DNA from: Jatrophihabitans endophyticus
GTDB lineage: Bacteria > Actinomycetota > Actinomycetes > Mycobacteriales > Jatrophihabitantaceae
Length of the DNA: 64,000 nucleotides
Direction: 5' to 3'
Assembly (NCBI RefSeq): GCF_900129455.1
Contig: NZ_FQVU01000002.1
Coordinates: 372,001-436,000 of the forward strand
The translations under genes and the position numbers were made by a program. Below are positions 9,507-18,645 of the stretch, one piece after another; within the stretch, counting starts at the first letter, position 1, and every line of letters begins with the position of its first letter. The notes below the pieces were generated by a model. It was given only the letters and a program-made list of their open reading frames with translations, ran no database searches and had not been told where the DNA came from.

Positions 9507-9806
9507 TCAGCCGGCGATGGTGCGGGTCATGCGGCCGTTGTAGTCCTCGGCCGTACCCCCCACCTTGGTCACCGCGTGCGACTGGGCGAGCAGCTGCTCG
9601 TTGTACTGCTGCGTCTTGCGGTGGTACTCCTGCGTGCGGTGCTCGAGCGAGCCGCCCGGCTCCTGCGACAGCGCCTCGGCGGCGGTCGCCGACAGCCGCG
9701 CCTTCACGCCGTTCCAGATCTCGTCCCACTGCGCCTGGTGCGACTGCGTCGCCTTGGCGATGGATGCGATCTGCTCGGTGTCGAACTTCAGGAAGTCGTT
9801 GCCCAT
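9507..9806 (-). CDS. WXG100-family ESX protein
   Basis: 99 residues, the usual length of ESAT-6/CFP-10-type proteins. A WNG tripeptide at residues 31-33 sits where the WXG turn between two helices is expected, and both halves are predicted helical (IASIAKATQSHQ; EYHRKTQQYNEQLLAQ). There is no signal peptide. The neighbouring gene at 9821-10141 encodes a similar-sized helical protein, so the two probably form the heterodimer exported through EccC. The start lies 14 bases after the stop of that gene, in one transcription unit. Confidence 0.88.
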   Translation of the reverse strand: MGNDFLKFDTEQIASIAKATQSHQAQWDEIWNGVKARLSATAAEALSQEPGGSLEHRTQEYHRKTQQYNEQLLAQSHAVTKVGGTAEDYNGRMTRTIAG

Positions 9807-9820
9807 GGTGTGTCAGCCCC

Positions 9821-10141
9821 TCACATCTGCGCCGCGATGGGCGAGTTGACCGCGCCTGCCTGTGCCTGCCGGGTGGCCTCGTCGGACCCCTCGGCGGCTA
9901 CCTGCTGCAGCGTGTTCAGGTCGTTGTGCAGCTGCGTCAGCGTCTCGGCCAACGCCTTGCCGCCACCGCCGAGATCGCCGAACGTCTCGCTGGTGACCTG
10001 ACCGGCGGGCGCCTGCATGGCGGCCTGGGAGGCGCCGGCCTGCGCGAGGATCTGCCGGGTCAGCTGGTTCATCTGCTCCACGCCGTCCGCGACGACCTTC
10101 TGCGCCGCCTGGACCTCGGAGAACGAGATCTTCATCGACAT
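9821..10141 (-). CDS. WXG100-like partner protein
   Basis: 106 residues from the ATG at 10141, which has GAGAGGGG eight bases upstream; a longer frame to 10213 lacks a site and overlaps nothing useful. The sequence (MSMKISFSEVQ, GVEQMNQLTRQIL, TLTQLHNDLNTLQQ) is two long amphipathic helices around a Gly-rich turn (GDLGGGG). The canonical WXG is absent, which is usual for one member of many heterodimeric pairs. It is the first small gene downstream of eccC in the leftward unit and likely pairs with the WNG-bearing protein next to it. Confidence 0.83.
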   Translation of the reverse strand: MSMKISFSEVQAAQKVVADGVEQMNQLTRQILAQAGASQAAMQAPAGQVTSETFGDLGGGGKALAETLTQLHNDLNTLQQVAAEGSDEATRQAQAGAVNSPIAAQM

Positions 10142-10338
10142 TCGTGCAACCCCTCTCCACTTCCACGAACGACGGACCGGCTGGTCCGCGCCGACAGTGT
10201 TCCCACCGCTCACAGCGAATTCATCACCCGAGGCGGCGTGTTGCGATGATCGTCCGCGGCCCGCGGTTGTGCAAATGGGGACATTTGCCCGGTCCGCGAT
10301 CTCTCAGGCTCGCGAGCTGCCGCACCCCTGCCGGCGCC

Positions 10339-13300
10339 TCAGCCCGGCGGGTCGGCGGCGAGCAGCTGGATCGGCACCGTGCCGAACCGCCGGTTCACCA
10401 ACGTGCCGCGGCCGGCCGGCTGCGGGCCGGGCCGGACCCCGAACAGCGCGCCCTCGTCGCGCGGCGCGCTGAGCACGACCGCCGGCTGGCCGAGCTCGCG
10501 CAGGCGCCCCACGACCGGGTCGACGAGCGCCCGGCTCGCGCCGCCGGCCCGACGGGCGATCACCAGGTGCAGGCCGATGTCGCGGGCCTGCGGCAGGAAG
10601 TCCACCAACGGCAGCAGCGGGTTCTGCGTGCTGGCCACGAGGTCGTAGTCGTCGACGAGGACGTACACCTCGGGGCCCGTCCACCACGACCGCGTGCGCA
10701 GCTGTTCGGGGGTGACGTCGGTACCCGGCAGTCGCTTGGTGAAACCCTCCGCCAGCCCGGCGACCGCGTCGACGGCCTGCTGCGCGGTCGCCGCGTAGGC
10801 GAGCACGCCGTCACCGGAGAACTCGCCGAGCAGCGAGCGACGGTAGTCGATCAGCACGATCTTGGCCTCGCTCGGCTGCCAGATCGTCGTCACCTGGGTC
10901 GCGATCGAGCGCAGCAGGCTCGTCTTGCCGCTCTCGCCGTCGCCGAGGACGACGAGGCCCTGCTCCTGGCGCGGGTCGAACGCGACCGGCTGCAGCCGCT
11001 GCCCCTCGATGCCCAGCACCACCTGGTCGGCCGCATCGGCCGTATCGGCCGGCAGGTCCTCGGCCGTCACCCGGGCCGGCAGCAGCCGCACCGCCGGCGC
11101 GCCCGGGCCGTCCCACGCGTCGCGCACCGTCACGACCAGGTCCGCCACCCCCGCACCGAGGTCGTCGTCGTCCTGGCTGCCGTCGATGCGGGGCAGTGCG
11201 GCCAGGTACTGCAGCTTGCCCGGGGTGACGCCGCGCCCGGGTCGGCCGGCCGGCACCGCCTGCTGCGCGCGGCGGTCGATCTCGGAATCCAGCGCGTCAC
11301 CGAGCTTGAGCTCCAGCTTGCCGCCGACGAGGTCGCGCAGGCCCAGCCGCAGATCGAGCCAGCGGTTCGCGCTGAGGATCACGTGCACGCCGTAGGTGAG
11401 CGCGCGCCCGACGAGATTGGTGAGCTCGGTCTCGAGGTCCTCGTAGTCCTGCCGCAGCACCGCCCACCCGTCCACGACCAGGAAGACGTCGCCGTACGGG
11501 TCGTCGACCCGCCCCTCGGCCCGCGCCCGCCGGTAACCGCTCATCGAGTCGACCCCGACGTCGCGGAACCGCCCCTCGCGCGCCTCGACGATGGCGGCGA
11601 CCTCGGCGACCATGCGGTGCGCGACCGCGGCGTCCTGCCGGCCCGCGACGCCGCCGACGTGGGGCAGCTCGGCGAGGCCGAACAGCGCGCCACCGCTGAA
11701 GTCCAGGCAGTAGAACTGCACCTCGGCCGGCGTGTGCCGCAGCGCCAGAGCGGTGATGATCGTGCGCAGCAGCGTCGACTTGCCCGACCGCGGGCCGCCG
11801 ACGACCGCGACGTTCCCGCTGGCGCCGGCGAAGTCGACGACGAACGGGTCGCGGCGCTGCTGGAAGGGCAGGTCGATCGTCCCGAACGGGACCGCGAGCG
11901 GTCGCGAGTCCGGCGCTGCCCCGAATCCGCGCCCGTCGCGCACCCGCAGGTCGTCGAAGAGGCGGTCGAGCGTCTCGGGTTCCTCGAGCGGCGGCAACCA
12001 GACCTGGTGCGCGGGCGCGCCGCGCCCCACGAGCTGGGACACCATGACGTCGAGCACCGTCGTCTCGTCGGCGTCGGACTCCTCGGTGCCGTCGCGGTGC
12101 CGGGCGGCCGCGGCGGTGTCGGCCAGGTCGTCGGGCACGTACACCGGCTGGTAGGACGCCGTGAACGGGCGCACCTCGCGCCCCGGCAGCAGTCCCGCGC
12201 CGTCGTCGGTCTCGGTCCCGCGGTGCGCGCCCGAGACGTAGGCGGCGCGGAAACGCCGCAGCCCCGAGGTGTCGGCCTTGAGGAAGCCGTGCCCGGGGGC
12301 GCTCGGCAGGGTGTACGCATCGGGGACGCCGAGCACCGCGCGCGACTCGGACTCGGAGAACGTCCGCAGCCCGATGCGATAGGACAGGTGCGACTCGAGG
12401 CCGCGCAGCCGGCCCTCGTCCACGCGTTGCGAGGCCAACAGCAGGTGGACTCCGAGCGAGCGGCCGAGGCGGCCGATCTGCACGAACAGCTCGGAGAAGT
12501 CCGGCTTCTGCGCCAGCAGCTCGCTGAACTCGTCGACGACGATCCACAGCGACGGCAGCGGCGGGAGGTTCGTGCCCTGCAGCCGGGCGCGCTCGTAGTC
12601 GCGGACGGACACGAGGTTCCCGGCGGCCCGCAGCACCTCCTGCCGCCGGTTCAGCTCGCCCGACAACGCCTCGCGCATGCGGTCGACCATCGTCAGGTCG
12701 TCCTCGAGGTTCGTGATCACCGCCGCCACGTGGGGCAGGTCGGCCATGCCGGCGAACGTCGCGCCGCCCTTGAAGTCGACGAGGACGAGGTTCAGGACCT
12801 CGCTGGGGTGTGTCGTCGCCATGCCGAGGACGAGCGTGCGCAACAGCTCGGACTTGCCCGACCCGGTCGCGCCGATGATCAATCCGTGCGGCCCCATGCC
12901 GTCCTGCGCGGACTCCTTGATGTCGAGCTCGAGCACCGTGCCGTCCGCGGCCGGCCCGATGGGGGTACGCAGCCGGTCGCGGACCGGCCGGTTGCGCCAC
13001 AACCGCTCGATGTCCAACCGCGCCGGATCGGCGATACCCAAGAGGCCCGGCAACGTGTTGTCGGCGGTACCGAGGTCCTCGCCCTGCGCGGCCGCCGTGT
13101 CCAGGCGGACGCCGGCGAGCTGGCGGGCGAGCGCCTCGGCCAGCGGCGCGCCCACCGCGTCGGCGTCGCCGAGCCAGACGAGGTCGTCGCCGACGCGCTG
13201 CGCCAGCTTGCCGTCGTCGACGACGAGATGCATGCCGTGCGCACGCACGAGGTCGTCGGCCGCGCCGTCGAGGTCGAGCACGGTGACGGCCTGCAGCCCG

Positions 13301-14295
13301 TCGTCGTCGAGCAGCAGCTCGGCGTCCTCGGCCCGGCCGCCGTCCACCACGACGAGCAGGTGCGCGACCTCGGGATCGGCCGCCGCGCTGCGGTTGAAGC
13401 GTGGGCGACTGGTGAGCTCGCTACCGAGCATGGCCTCCAGCGACGCGACGGACGGCGTGATCAGCCGCACCGGACCCACGTTGTCCGTCTCGTCGGGCAG
13501 TTGCGCGTGCGGCAGCCACTTCGCCCACGCCCATCCGCCGTCGTCGACGTCGCGGGTGCAGACGGCGATGCGCAGGTCCTCCGGCGCGTGGAACGCGGCC
13601 GCCTGCAGCACGACCGAGCGGCACAGGGCGCGCGCCGCGTCGCGGTCGCCGCTGAACCGGATCGCGGCGAGCCGGCGGGCGGCGATCATCATCGGCGCAC
13701 TGGGCAGCACGCCGTGCGTCAGCACGAATCGCCGTAGCGCGGTCGCGGCCAGTGGGTCGAGGTCGTCCACCGGCCCCGTCTCGCCGGTGACGAGCGGCGT
13801 GACCAGGTTCTGCGGGCCGGTCCCCACGCGCAGCAGGGCGAAGTCGTCGTCACCGGCCCGCCGCTCCCACAACCGTCGACCGGTCGTGATCGTCCACAGC
13901 TGCTCGGGGGCGGGGCCGCGCCACAGCGCGAGCTCCCGCTGCGCCGCGGCGACCTGCCGCACGTCACCGCGTGCCCGCCGCAGGTAGCGCAGGTAATCCG
14001 TCCGCGACTGGTTGGCGCTGCCCTTGTTGGAGGTGCGGCTGCGCAGCACGCTGCCGCCGACCATGGCGAGGGAGCTGAACAGGAACATGGAGCCGGCGAC
14101 GTAGGTGATGGGGTTCGCGGGACCGGCGAACATGTACGCCACCGAGCCGAGGCCGGACAGCGCCGGCAGCGCGGTCAGCCAGGCGTTGTTGCCGTCCGGG
14201 CGCGGCAGCTCCGGAGGCGGCTGCATGACGACGTCCCCCGTCGGCACCGTGGGCGGCTCGATTCGCGGTGGCCGCCGGAAGACCGTCGTCGTCAC
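10339..14295 (-). CDS. eccC: EccC, type VII secretion FtsK/SpoIIIE-type ATPase
   Basis: 1318 residues from a GTG at 14295 with AGGAG seven bases upstream. Two membrane helices lie at about residues 35-85, followed by a DUF domain and three FtsK/SpoIIIE ATPase domains. The Walker A motifs are GATGSGKS near residue 475, GGPRSGKS near 830 and GDGESGKT near 1118. Matching Walker B strands are IVVDEF, FLVVDG and VLVDDY. This single-chain form is the motor that recognises substrates of the ESX pore; in other actinobacteria it is sometimes split into EccCa and EccCb. The small WXG100 genes lie directly downstream. It is divergent from eccD over 142 bases. Confidence 0.96.
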   Translation of the reverse strand: MTTTVFRRPPRIEPPTVPTGDVVMQPPPELPRPDGNNAWLTALPALSGLGSVAYMFAGPANPITYVAGSMFLFSSLAMVGGSVLRSRTSNKGSANQSRTDYLRYLRRARGDVRQVAAAQRELALWRGPAPEQLWTITTGRRLWERRAGDDDFALLRVGTGPQNLVTPLVTGETGPVDDLDPLAATALRRFVLTHGVLPSAPMMIAARRLAAIRFSGDRDAARALCRSVVLQAAAFHAPEDLRIAVCTRDVDDGGWAWAKWLPHAQLPDETDNVGPVRLITPSVASLEAMLGSELTSRPRFNRSAAADPEVAHLLVVVDGGRAEDAELLLDDDGLQAVTVLDLDGAADDLVRAHGMHLVVDDGKLAQRVGDDLVWLGDADAVGAPLAEALARQLAGVRLDTAAAQGEDLGTADNTLPGLLGIADPARLDIERLWRNRPVRDRLRTPIGPAADGTVLELDIKESAQDGMGPHGLIIGATGSGKSELLRTLVLGMATTHPSEVLNLVLVDFKGGATFAGMADLPHVAAVITNLEDDLTMVDRMREALSGELNRRQEVLRAAGNLVSVRDYERARLQGTNLPPLPSLWIVVDEFSELLAQKPDFSELFVQIGRLGRSLGVHLLLASQRVDEGRLRGLESHLSYRIGLRTFSESESRAVLGVPDAYTLPSAPGHGFLKADTSGLRRFRAAYVSGAHRGTETDDGAGLLPGREVRPFTASYQPVYVPDDLADTAAAARHRDGTEESDADETTVLDVMVSQLVGRGAPAHQVWLPPLEEPETLDRLFDDLRVRDGRGFGAAPDSRPLAVPFGTIDLPFQQRRDPFVVDFAGASGNVAVVGGPRSGKSTLLRTIITALALRHTPAEVQFYCLDFSGGALFGLAELPHVGGVAGRQDAAVAHRMVAEVAAIVEAREGRFRDVGVDSMSGYRRARAEGRVDDPYGDVFLVVDGWAVLRQDYEDLETELTNLVGRALTYGVHVILSANRWLDLRLGLRDLVGGKLELKLGDALDSEIDRRAQQAVPAGRPGRGVTPGKLQYLAALPRIDGSQDDDDLGAGVADLVVTVRDAWDGPGAPAVRLLPARVTAEDLPADTADAADQVVLGIEGQRLQPVAFDPRQEQGLVVLGDGESGKTSLLRSIATQVTTIWQPSEAKIVLIDYRRSLLGEFSGDGVLAYAATAQQAVDAVAGLAEGFTKRLPGTDVTPEQLRTRSWWTGPEVYVLVDDYDLVASTQNPLLPLVDFLPQARDIGLHLVIARRAGGASRALVDPVVGRLRELGQPAVVLSAPRDEGALFGVRPGPQPAGRGTLVNRRFGTVPIQLLAADPPG

Positions 14296-14437
14296 GTCTC
14301 TGCTCCTGAGCACGTCCCTGCGCGGGCGTCGGGCGACGCCGCCGCGGTGGATACCGCGACGATCATCGATAGGTCACAATCGCAGCGCAACCGTGCCATG
14401 CGAATCACGGTGCGCCTAGTTGGGGAGGGAATGGCTG
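14296..14437. promoter_or_regulatory. divergent eccC/eccD intergenic region
   Basis: 142 bases between two oppositely directed ESX core genes must hold both promoters. It includes a comparatively AT-rich patch with GATCATCGATAGG near 14362-14374. No regulator site is recognised. Confidence 0.4.
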
Positions 14438-15811
14438 GTGGTCGCCCCGTCGCCGTTGTCCGGGTTCTCGCGTATCACGCTGTCGGCACCCCGTACCCGC
14501 GCGGACGTCGCCGTGCCGAACTCCGTGCCGGTGGCCGCGTTCCTGCCCGTCCTGCTGCGTCAGGTCGGTCAGGACGACGACGCCGCGGTTCCCGGCCACG
14601 GCGGGTGGCGGCTGTGCCGACTCGACGGCCGGACGCTGGACCTCGCCCGCAGCATGGACGGCAACGAGATCCGCGACGGTGACGTCCTGGTGTTGCAGCC
14701 GGTGCACGAGGTCGTGGACGACCCGCTCTTCGACGACGTCGTGGAGCTCGTCGGCCGCGACTCCGTTCGTGAGCGATGGACGGCGCGCGAGCGTCGAGCG
14801 ACCGCCGCCGTCATCGGCGGGCTGGCCATGCTGGCCGCCCTGGCCGCGCTGGCCCGCATGCCCCGGCACGAGTATCTCGAGGCGGCGATCTGCGTGGCCG
14901 TCGCGGCGGTGCTGCTGCTCGGTGGCCTCGCGGTGTCCCGGGCCGCTGGCGACCTCGGGGGCGGTGCGTTCGTCGCGGCGCTGGCCGGCCCGTTCGCCGC
15001 GGTCGGCGCGGCGCTGTTCGTCCACGGGCCGTGGGACCGGCAGCGGTTGCTGATCGCGTGCGCGGCGCTGTTGCTGGTCGCCGCCCTGCTGCCCGCGCTG
15101 GTCGGGGGGTACGAGTCGATCGCCGGTGGCTTCGCGATGCTCGCGCTGTTCGGCGGGATCGCCGGTCTCGTGCTCGTCCTCGCCGACGTCACCCCCGCGC
15201 GGTGCGCGGCCGTGGTGGCGCCGCTCGCCCTCGCCGCGACGACGATGCTGCCGGCGCTGTCGTTGCGCCTGGCCCGGCTGCCCCGGCCCGAGCTGGCCTT
15301 CAACGCCGCCGACCTCGCCGAGCTGCCCGGCGAGGTCGACCAGGCCCGGACCGCCGGTCGCGTGGCCAACGCCCGGGCGCTGCTCGCCGGGCTGACCGCC
15401 GGGGCGCTCTGCGTCACCGCGGTCGGCGTGGTGGTCCTCGCCGCGTCACCGGGGTGGTGGGCGCGCGCGCTCGCGGGCGTGCTCGTCGCGCTCGTGCTGC
15501 TGCGGGCCCGGCTGTTCGCGGCACGGCGCCCGGTCCTCATCACCGTCGCCGCGGCCGCAGTGGCCCTCGCCGGACTCGCGCTGGTCGCCCTGTCGCGCTC
15601 GGGCGAGCGACCGCTGATCCTCACCGCCGTCGTGGCGGCCGCGGTCGCCCTCGCCGCCTTGGGCAACGGGTTGACCGCCGGCCGGTGGGTGGCGACGCCG
15701 CGGCAGCGACGCCTCCTCGACCTGGCCGAGACGGTGATGCTGGTCGCCGTCGCCCCGCTCGTCCTGGGCGTGTGGCACGTGTACGCGACGATCTATCACC
15801 TCGGGGACTGA
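14438..15811 (+). CDS. eccD: EccD, type VII secretion membrane pore protein
   Basis: 457 residues from the GTG at 14438, chosen because GGGAGGGA lies seven bases upstream; the frame also opens at a TTG at 14420. Residues 1-90 form the ubiquitin-like (YukD-type) cytosolic domain (RITLSAPRTRADVAVP). The rest contains about eleven hydrophobic helices, matching EccD, which forms the membrane ring of the ESX translocon with EccB, EccC and EccE. The mycosin gene follows after six bases. The order eccD-mycP next to eccC and eccB is typical of actinobacterial ESX loci. Confidence 0.93.
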   Translation: MVAPSPLSGFSRITLSAPRTRADVAVPNSVPVAAFLPVLLRQVGQDDDAAVPGHGGWRLCRLDGRTLDLARSMDGNEIRDGDVLVLQPVHEVVDDPLFDDVVELVGRDSVRERWTARERRATAAVIGGLAMLAALAALARMPRHEYLEAAICVAVAAVLLLGGLAVSRAAGDLGGGAFVAALAGPFAAVGAALFVHGPWDRQRLLIACAALLLVAALLPALVGGYESIAGGFAMLALFGGIAGLVLVLADVTPARCAAVVAPLALAATTMLPALSLRLARLPRPELAFNAADLAELPGEVDQARTAGRVANARALLAGLTAGALCVTAVGVVVLAASPGWWARALAGVLVALVLLRARLFAARRPVLITVAAAAVALAGLALVALSRSGERPLILTAVVAAAVALAALGNGLTAGRWVATPRQRRLLDLAETVMLVAVAPLVLGVWHVYATIYHLGD

Positions 15812-15817
15812 GGGTCC

Positions 15818-17131
15818 GTGCGCGGGATGCCGGCCGGCCGCGCGCTCGCGGCGGGGCTGCTCGCCGCGGCCGGCGTCGTGCTGCCGTCGGTCCCCGCAGC
15901 GACGGCGACAGCAGCGGCGACAGCACCGCGAGCGGCGGCGCCCGGCTCGTGCGAGCAGGCACCCACCCCCGGCGTGCCCATCCCCGCCACGGCCCCACGC
16001 GACCCGTTGCTCGAACAGCTCGGCCTGGACCACGCGTGGCCGCTGTCCACCGGCACCGGCGTGACCGTCGGGATCGTCGACACCGGCGTGGATCCCGCCA
16101 GCCCCAAGCTCGCCGGCGCGGTGCAGCTCGGGCGCAGCTACCACGTCGTGGACACCAAAGCCGTCTACGCCGACGCGCCGGACGGCCGGGTCGACTGCGA
16201 CGGTCACGGCACCGAGATCGCGGGCATCGTCGCGGGGCGCACCGAGGCGGGCGACGACCGCGTGTCCGGCGTGGCGCCCGGCGCGAGCGTGTACCCGGTG
16301 TCGATCCAGGGCGACATCGGGCAGGTGCCGTCCGCCCTCGTCGCCGCCGCGATCACCGATGCGGCCCGGCACGCGTCCGTGATCAACCTGTCCTTCGCGC
16401 AGCCGGCCGACCACGACGACATCCGGGCCGCCGTGAAGTACGCGGTCGCGCACGACGTGGTCGTCGTGGCCGCGTCGGCCAACGAGGCCGGCGGGGCCGG
16501 CGGTGCAGGGGGATCGACGCGCGCCAAGCAGTACCCGGCCGCCTACCCGGGCGTGCTGGCGGTCGCCGCCGTGGACGCCGACGACGCTCCCGTGTCCGGC
16601 GCGTCCACGGGCTCCTGGATCTCGATCGCCGCCCCCGGCGACTCGTTGACCACCGTCCCGCGTGGGGGCAAGGGCTACGTGACGGTCACCGGGACGAGCT
16701 TCGCGACGGGAGTCGTGTCCGGCGCCGCCGCGCTGCTGCGGTCACGCTTCCCCCACCTGTCGGCGGCCGGGGTGATCGCCCGGTTGGAGCGCAGCGCCGT
16801 CCCGCCGGGTGACGGCGGCCGCGCCGACGCGGTGGGCGCGGGGGTCGTCGACCCGTACGCCGCGCTCACCGACGCGCGGGGACCCGCCTCGGCCGGTCCC
16901 GGCGCCGCGGCGGGGCGGGTGCCGATCGCCCGCACCCACGACGACCGCGGCGACGACGGTCACGGCGCGATCGTAGGCACGGCCGCGGTGCTGGCGGCGC
17001 TGGCCGTGGTGATCGGGACGGCGACGATCAGCGTGCGTGCCGGCCGCCGGCGCGGCTGGGTCGCGGGGCGGCGACGGCGGCGGGCGGTCGACGAGCGCGA
17101 GGTGCGCCCGCACCCGGCCCAGCTGGGCTGA
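15818..17131 (+). CDS. mycP: MycP, mycosin subtilisin-like serine protease
   Basis: 437 residues. A signal peptide (residues 1-28) precedes a subtilase domain with the full catalytic triad: D88 in GIVDTGVD, H130 in DCDGHGTE and S294 in GTSFATG. A hydrophobic helix near residues 385-408 followed by a basic tail anchors it in the membrane with the catalytic domain outside. This is the standard mycosin layout; mycosins stabilise the ESX membrane complex and cleave some substrates. The GTG at 15818 is used here, although an ATG nine bases later is possible. It converges on eccB with a 12-base gap. Confidence 0.95.
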   Translation: MRGMPAGRALAAGLLAAAGVVLPSVPAATATAAATAPRAAAPGSCEQAPTPGVPIPATAPRDPLLEQLGLDHAWPLSTGTGVTVGIVDTGVDPASPKLAGAVQLGRSYHVVDTKAVYADAPDGRVDCDGHGTEIAGIVAGRTEAGDDRVSGVAPGASVYPVSIQGDIGQVPSALVAAAITDAARHASVINLSFAQPADHDDIRAAVKYAVAHDVVVVAASANEAGGAGGAGGSTRAKQYPAAYPGVLAVAAVDADDAPVSGASTGSWISIAAPGDSLTTVPRGGKGYVTVTGTSFATGVVSGAAALLRSRFPHLSAAGVIARLERSAVPPGDGGRADAVGAGVVDPYAALTDARGPASAGPGAAAGRVPIARTHDDRGDDGHGAIVGTAAVLAALAVVIGTATISVRAGRRRGWVAGRRRRRAVDEREVRPHPAQLG

Positions 17132-17143
17132 GGAGGCGGCGGC

Positions 17144-18529
17144 TCAGCGCGATCCGGAGTACTCGGCGGCCGCGGCGGCGGGGTCCAGGGCCGGCCCCGA
17201 CGGCAGCAGGCGCACGAACGGCAGGGGCACGCGCTGCGCCGCGGCGACGTCGTAGCCCAGCCGGCCCGCGGCGTCGGCCCCCGCGATCGGGAATCGGAGC
17301 CCGCTGTCGGTGACCAGCGCGTACACGCCGTCGACACCGCCCGCACCGACCGCCTTGACGAGTGCGCCGCTGCCCGGCGGGACGGCGACACCGGTGGCCG
17401 CGGTGGGCAGCCGGCCCGACCGGGGTGCACTCGCTCGCGCGCCGGCGGGGAGCGGGACGGTCGCGGGCTCGCTCACCGTCACCGGCCAGGCGGCACCGGA
17501 CGCCGCGGCGCCGGGGCGGTAGGACACGCACAGCGGCGCGGCCGACACCGGCGGTCGCGCGAGCGCGAAGGTGCGGGGCCAGCCGTCGGGCAGGTCGGGA
17601 CGCGACGTCGACGCGACGGACACGACCTGACTGGCCTGCACCCGCAGCGTCCTGTCCGCGCCACCGGCGAGCAGGGCGAAGGCGAGCTGGTCGACCGGCG
17701 CGACGCCGTCGGACAGCACGACGTAGCGGGCCGGCTGAGCCGTGCCGTTGTCGGCCTCGACCACGTCGCCGACCTTCGCGGCGAAGGGCAGCGTCACCGT
17801 GGGCGTCGCGCCGGCGCCGCGCACCGTCGGCACGGCGAGCCGCGGCCCCTCGGGCACGAGGTCGAGGACGTCCGCCCCGACCGCCACCGGCGCCACCCGG
17901 TCGAGGCCCAGCAGGGTCGAGGCGGCGGCGTCGACGCGGTACCGCACGCCGTCCTCGAGCAGCCAGAGGACGCCGTCGGACGAGCGCACCGGGACGCCGG
18001 AACCGGCCGGCAGCGGCGTCGGCACGCGTGCGCCCAGGCTCACGACGACCCGGGCCCGTTCGGCCTCCGCCCGCGGCGCGGTCGAGCAGACCGTCCAGGC
18101 ACCCCGGTCGAGGGCGCCGGCGGGCGGCAGCTGGTCGGGGGCGTCGGGAATGCCCACCGGCAGGCCGCGCGGCAGTCGGGCGAGCGCGCTGCCGGCGATC
18201 GTGGTGGTCTGCTTGCCGGCGACGAGATGCGCGGACGCGATGTTCAGTGCGGGGTGCAGCACGCCGGACGTCAGCACGTAGGCCCCACCGGTGTCCTCGT
18301 CGACGATCACGCCGGCGCGGGGCACCGAGTCCGACGCGCCGCCGGAGAGGAACCCGGCGACGCCCGCGCCGGCCAGCAGGGCGATCGCGAGCAGGACTCC
18401 CCCGACGACCGATCGACTGAGGCGTCGGCGGGGATCCACCGTCGACTCGTCGTCGCCGCGCAGCAGCGCCAGGACCTGCCGGCGCGCCGCGAAGCCGTAG
18501 GCCTCGACCTGGTCGCGCGCGCTGGCCAT
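17144..18529 (-). CDS. eccB: EccB, type VII secretion periplasmic/core protein
   Basis: 461 residues. A short cytosolic N-terminus starts MASARDQVEAYGFAARRQV, close to the EccB signature region. One membrane helix lies at residues 41-62, followed by a large external domain with repeated GVxYxV-type and LVTDSGLRFPI elements, typical of EccB. The protein forms part of the ESX core complex on the outer face of the membrane. It reads opposite to mycP and is divergent from eccE across a 116-base gap. The family is clear from the N-terminus, topology and context. Confidence 0.93.
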   Translation of the reverse strand: MASARDQVEAYGFAARRQVLALLRGDDESTVDPRRRLSRSVVGGVLLAIALLAGAGVAGFLSGGASDSVPRAGVIVDEDTGGAYVLTSGVLHPALNIASAHLVAGKQTTTIAGSALARLPRGLPVGIPDAPDQLPPAGALDRGAWTVCSTAPRAEAERARVVVSLGARVPTPLPAGSGVPVRSSDGVLWLLEDGVRYRVDAAASTLLGLDRVAPVAVGADVLDLVPEGPRLAVPTVRGAGATPTVTLPFAAKVGDVVEADNGTAQPARYVVLSDGVAPVDQLAFALLAGGADRTLRVQASQVVSVASTSRPDLPDGWPRTFALARPPVSAAPLCVSYRPGAAASGAAWPVTVSEPATVPLPAGARASAPRSGRLPTAATGVAVPPGSGALVKAVGAGGVDGVYALVTDSGLRFPIAGADAAGRLGYDVAAAQRVPLPFVRLLPSGPALDPAAAAAEYSGSR

Positions 18530-18645
18530 GGCACCCAGTTCCCGGTCGTGGTCGGTGATCGACAGGACGTGTTGCGGTGCGCGCGAGTATAAAGACGACT
18601 GCGCGATCTTCGTCCGCGCCGTCCAGTCGGACCGGGAGGGACCGG
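18530..18645. promoter_or_regulatory. divergent eccB/eccE intergenic region
   Basis: 116 bases that must carry the promoters of eccB (leftward) and of eccE with its coupled gene (rightward). A relatively AT-rich GTATAAAGACG lies at 18588-18598, where TATAAA could serve as a -10 element for eccE. GGGAGGG at 18634-18640 is the eccE ribosome binding site. Confidence 0.4.

Noticed and set aside
10144..13737. 1197-codon frame antisense to eccC
   Set aside because: The eccC strand has three Walker A motifs; the opposite frame is a shadow.
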